Positions 63,284 through 64,000 of a DNA stretch of 64,000 nucleotides are shown here, one piece after another (position 1 is the stretch's first letter; the number at the start of each line of letters is the position of its first letter). The notes under the pieces were generated by a model. It was not told the DNA's origin. It worked only from the letters and a program-made list of their open reading frames with translations, and did not search any database. Position numbers and translations under genes: made by a program. The DNA comes from Flaccisagitta enflata (taxonomy: Eukaryota; Chaetognatha; Sagittoidea; Aphragmophora), in assembly GCA_965153355.1 (NCBI GenBank), contig OZ231127.1:62558001-62622000 (forward strand), in the 5' to 3' direction.

Positions 63284-64000
<717 letters not shown>

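Overview
The window is animal nuclear DNA, probably from an invertebrate. It has spliced coding exons with GT/AG boundaries, extracellular immunoglobulin-like (Ig) and rhamnose/galactose-binding lectin (SUEL/Gal_Lectin) domains, an Asn-rich low-complexity protein, very dense microsatellites, and many non-autonomous DNA transposons. Nothing in the sequence fixes the phylum or species. Only about 7.4 kb is confidently protein coding.

Left end (1-8.2 kb): a head-to-tail cluster of paralogous Ig-superfamily type I membrane proteins, all on the minus strand. Four units (231-1733, 2197-3687, 4004-5473, 6191-7672) each encode a signal peptide, four Ig-like modules, a transmembrane helix and a short cytoplasmic tail in one uninterrupted exon of about 1.5 kb. 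Each exon ends in frame (phase 0) at a splice donor after a conserved tail. A fifth unit (8020-8209) keeps only the transmembrane/tail segment. The gaps between units are short (316-717 bp) and show no obvious shared coding exon. Each gap does hold a conserved block of about 75 bp and a microsatellite. A further block at 38-109 implies that the cluster continues past the left edge. The layout resembles clustered protocadherins, where large 'variable' exons splice to shared 3' exons. Ordinary tandem genes with tiny 3' exons remain possible.

Middle and right (8.2-63 kb): mostly repeats. These include (i) elements ending in a short hairpin (AGTCGCG...CGCGACT) followed by A residues, with a compensatory base pair in one copy; (ii) elements with long terminal inverted repeats (TIRs) around an internal 19-20 bp minisatellite; (iii) three hAT-like insertions with perfect 8-bp target duplications, one carrying a decayed transposase C-terminus and one with a TA-flanked mite nested in its TIR; (iv) a head-to-head 6-kb array (39.65-46.0 kb) made of 1.04-1.15 kb units; (v) satellites with periods of about 155, 145 and 123 bp; and (vi) pogo/Tigger-like mites and several foldback elements. 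Two other host coding exons are visible: a SUEL-type lectin exon (24655-24954, minus) with symmetric phase-1 boundaries, and an Asn/Ala-rich exon running off the right edge (63284-64000, minus).

All functional statements rest on reading the translations and motifs. No database search or expression data were available.
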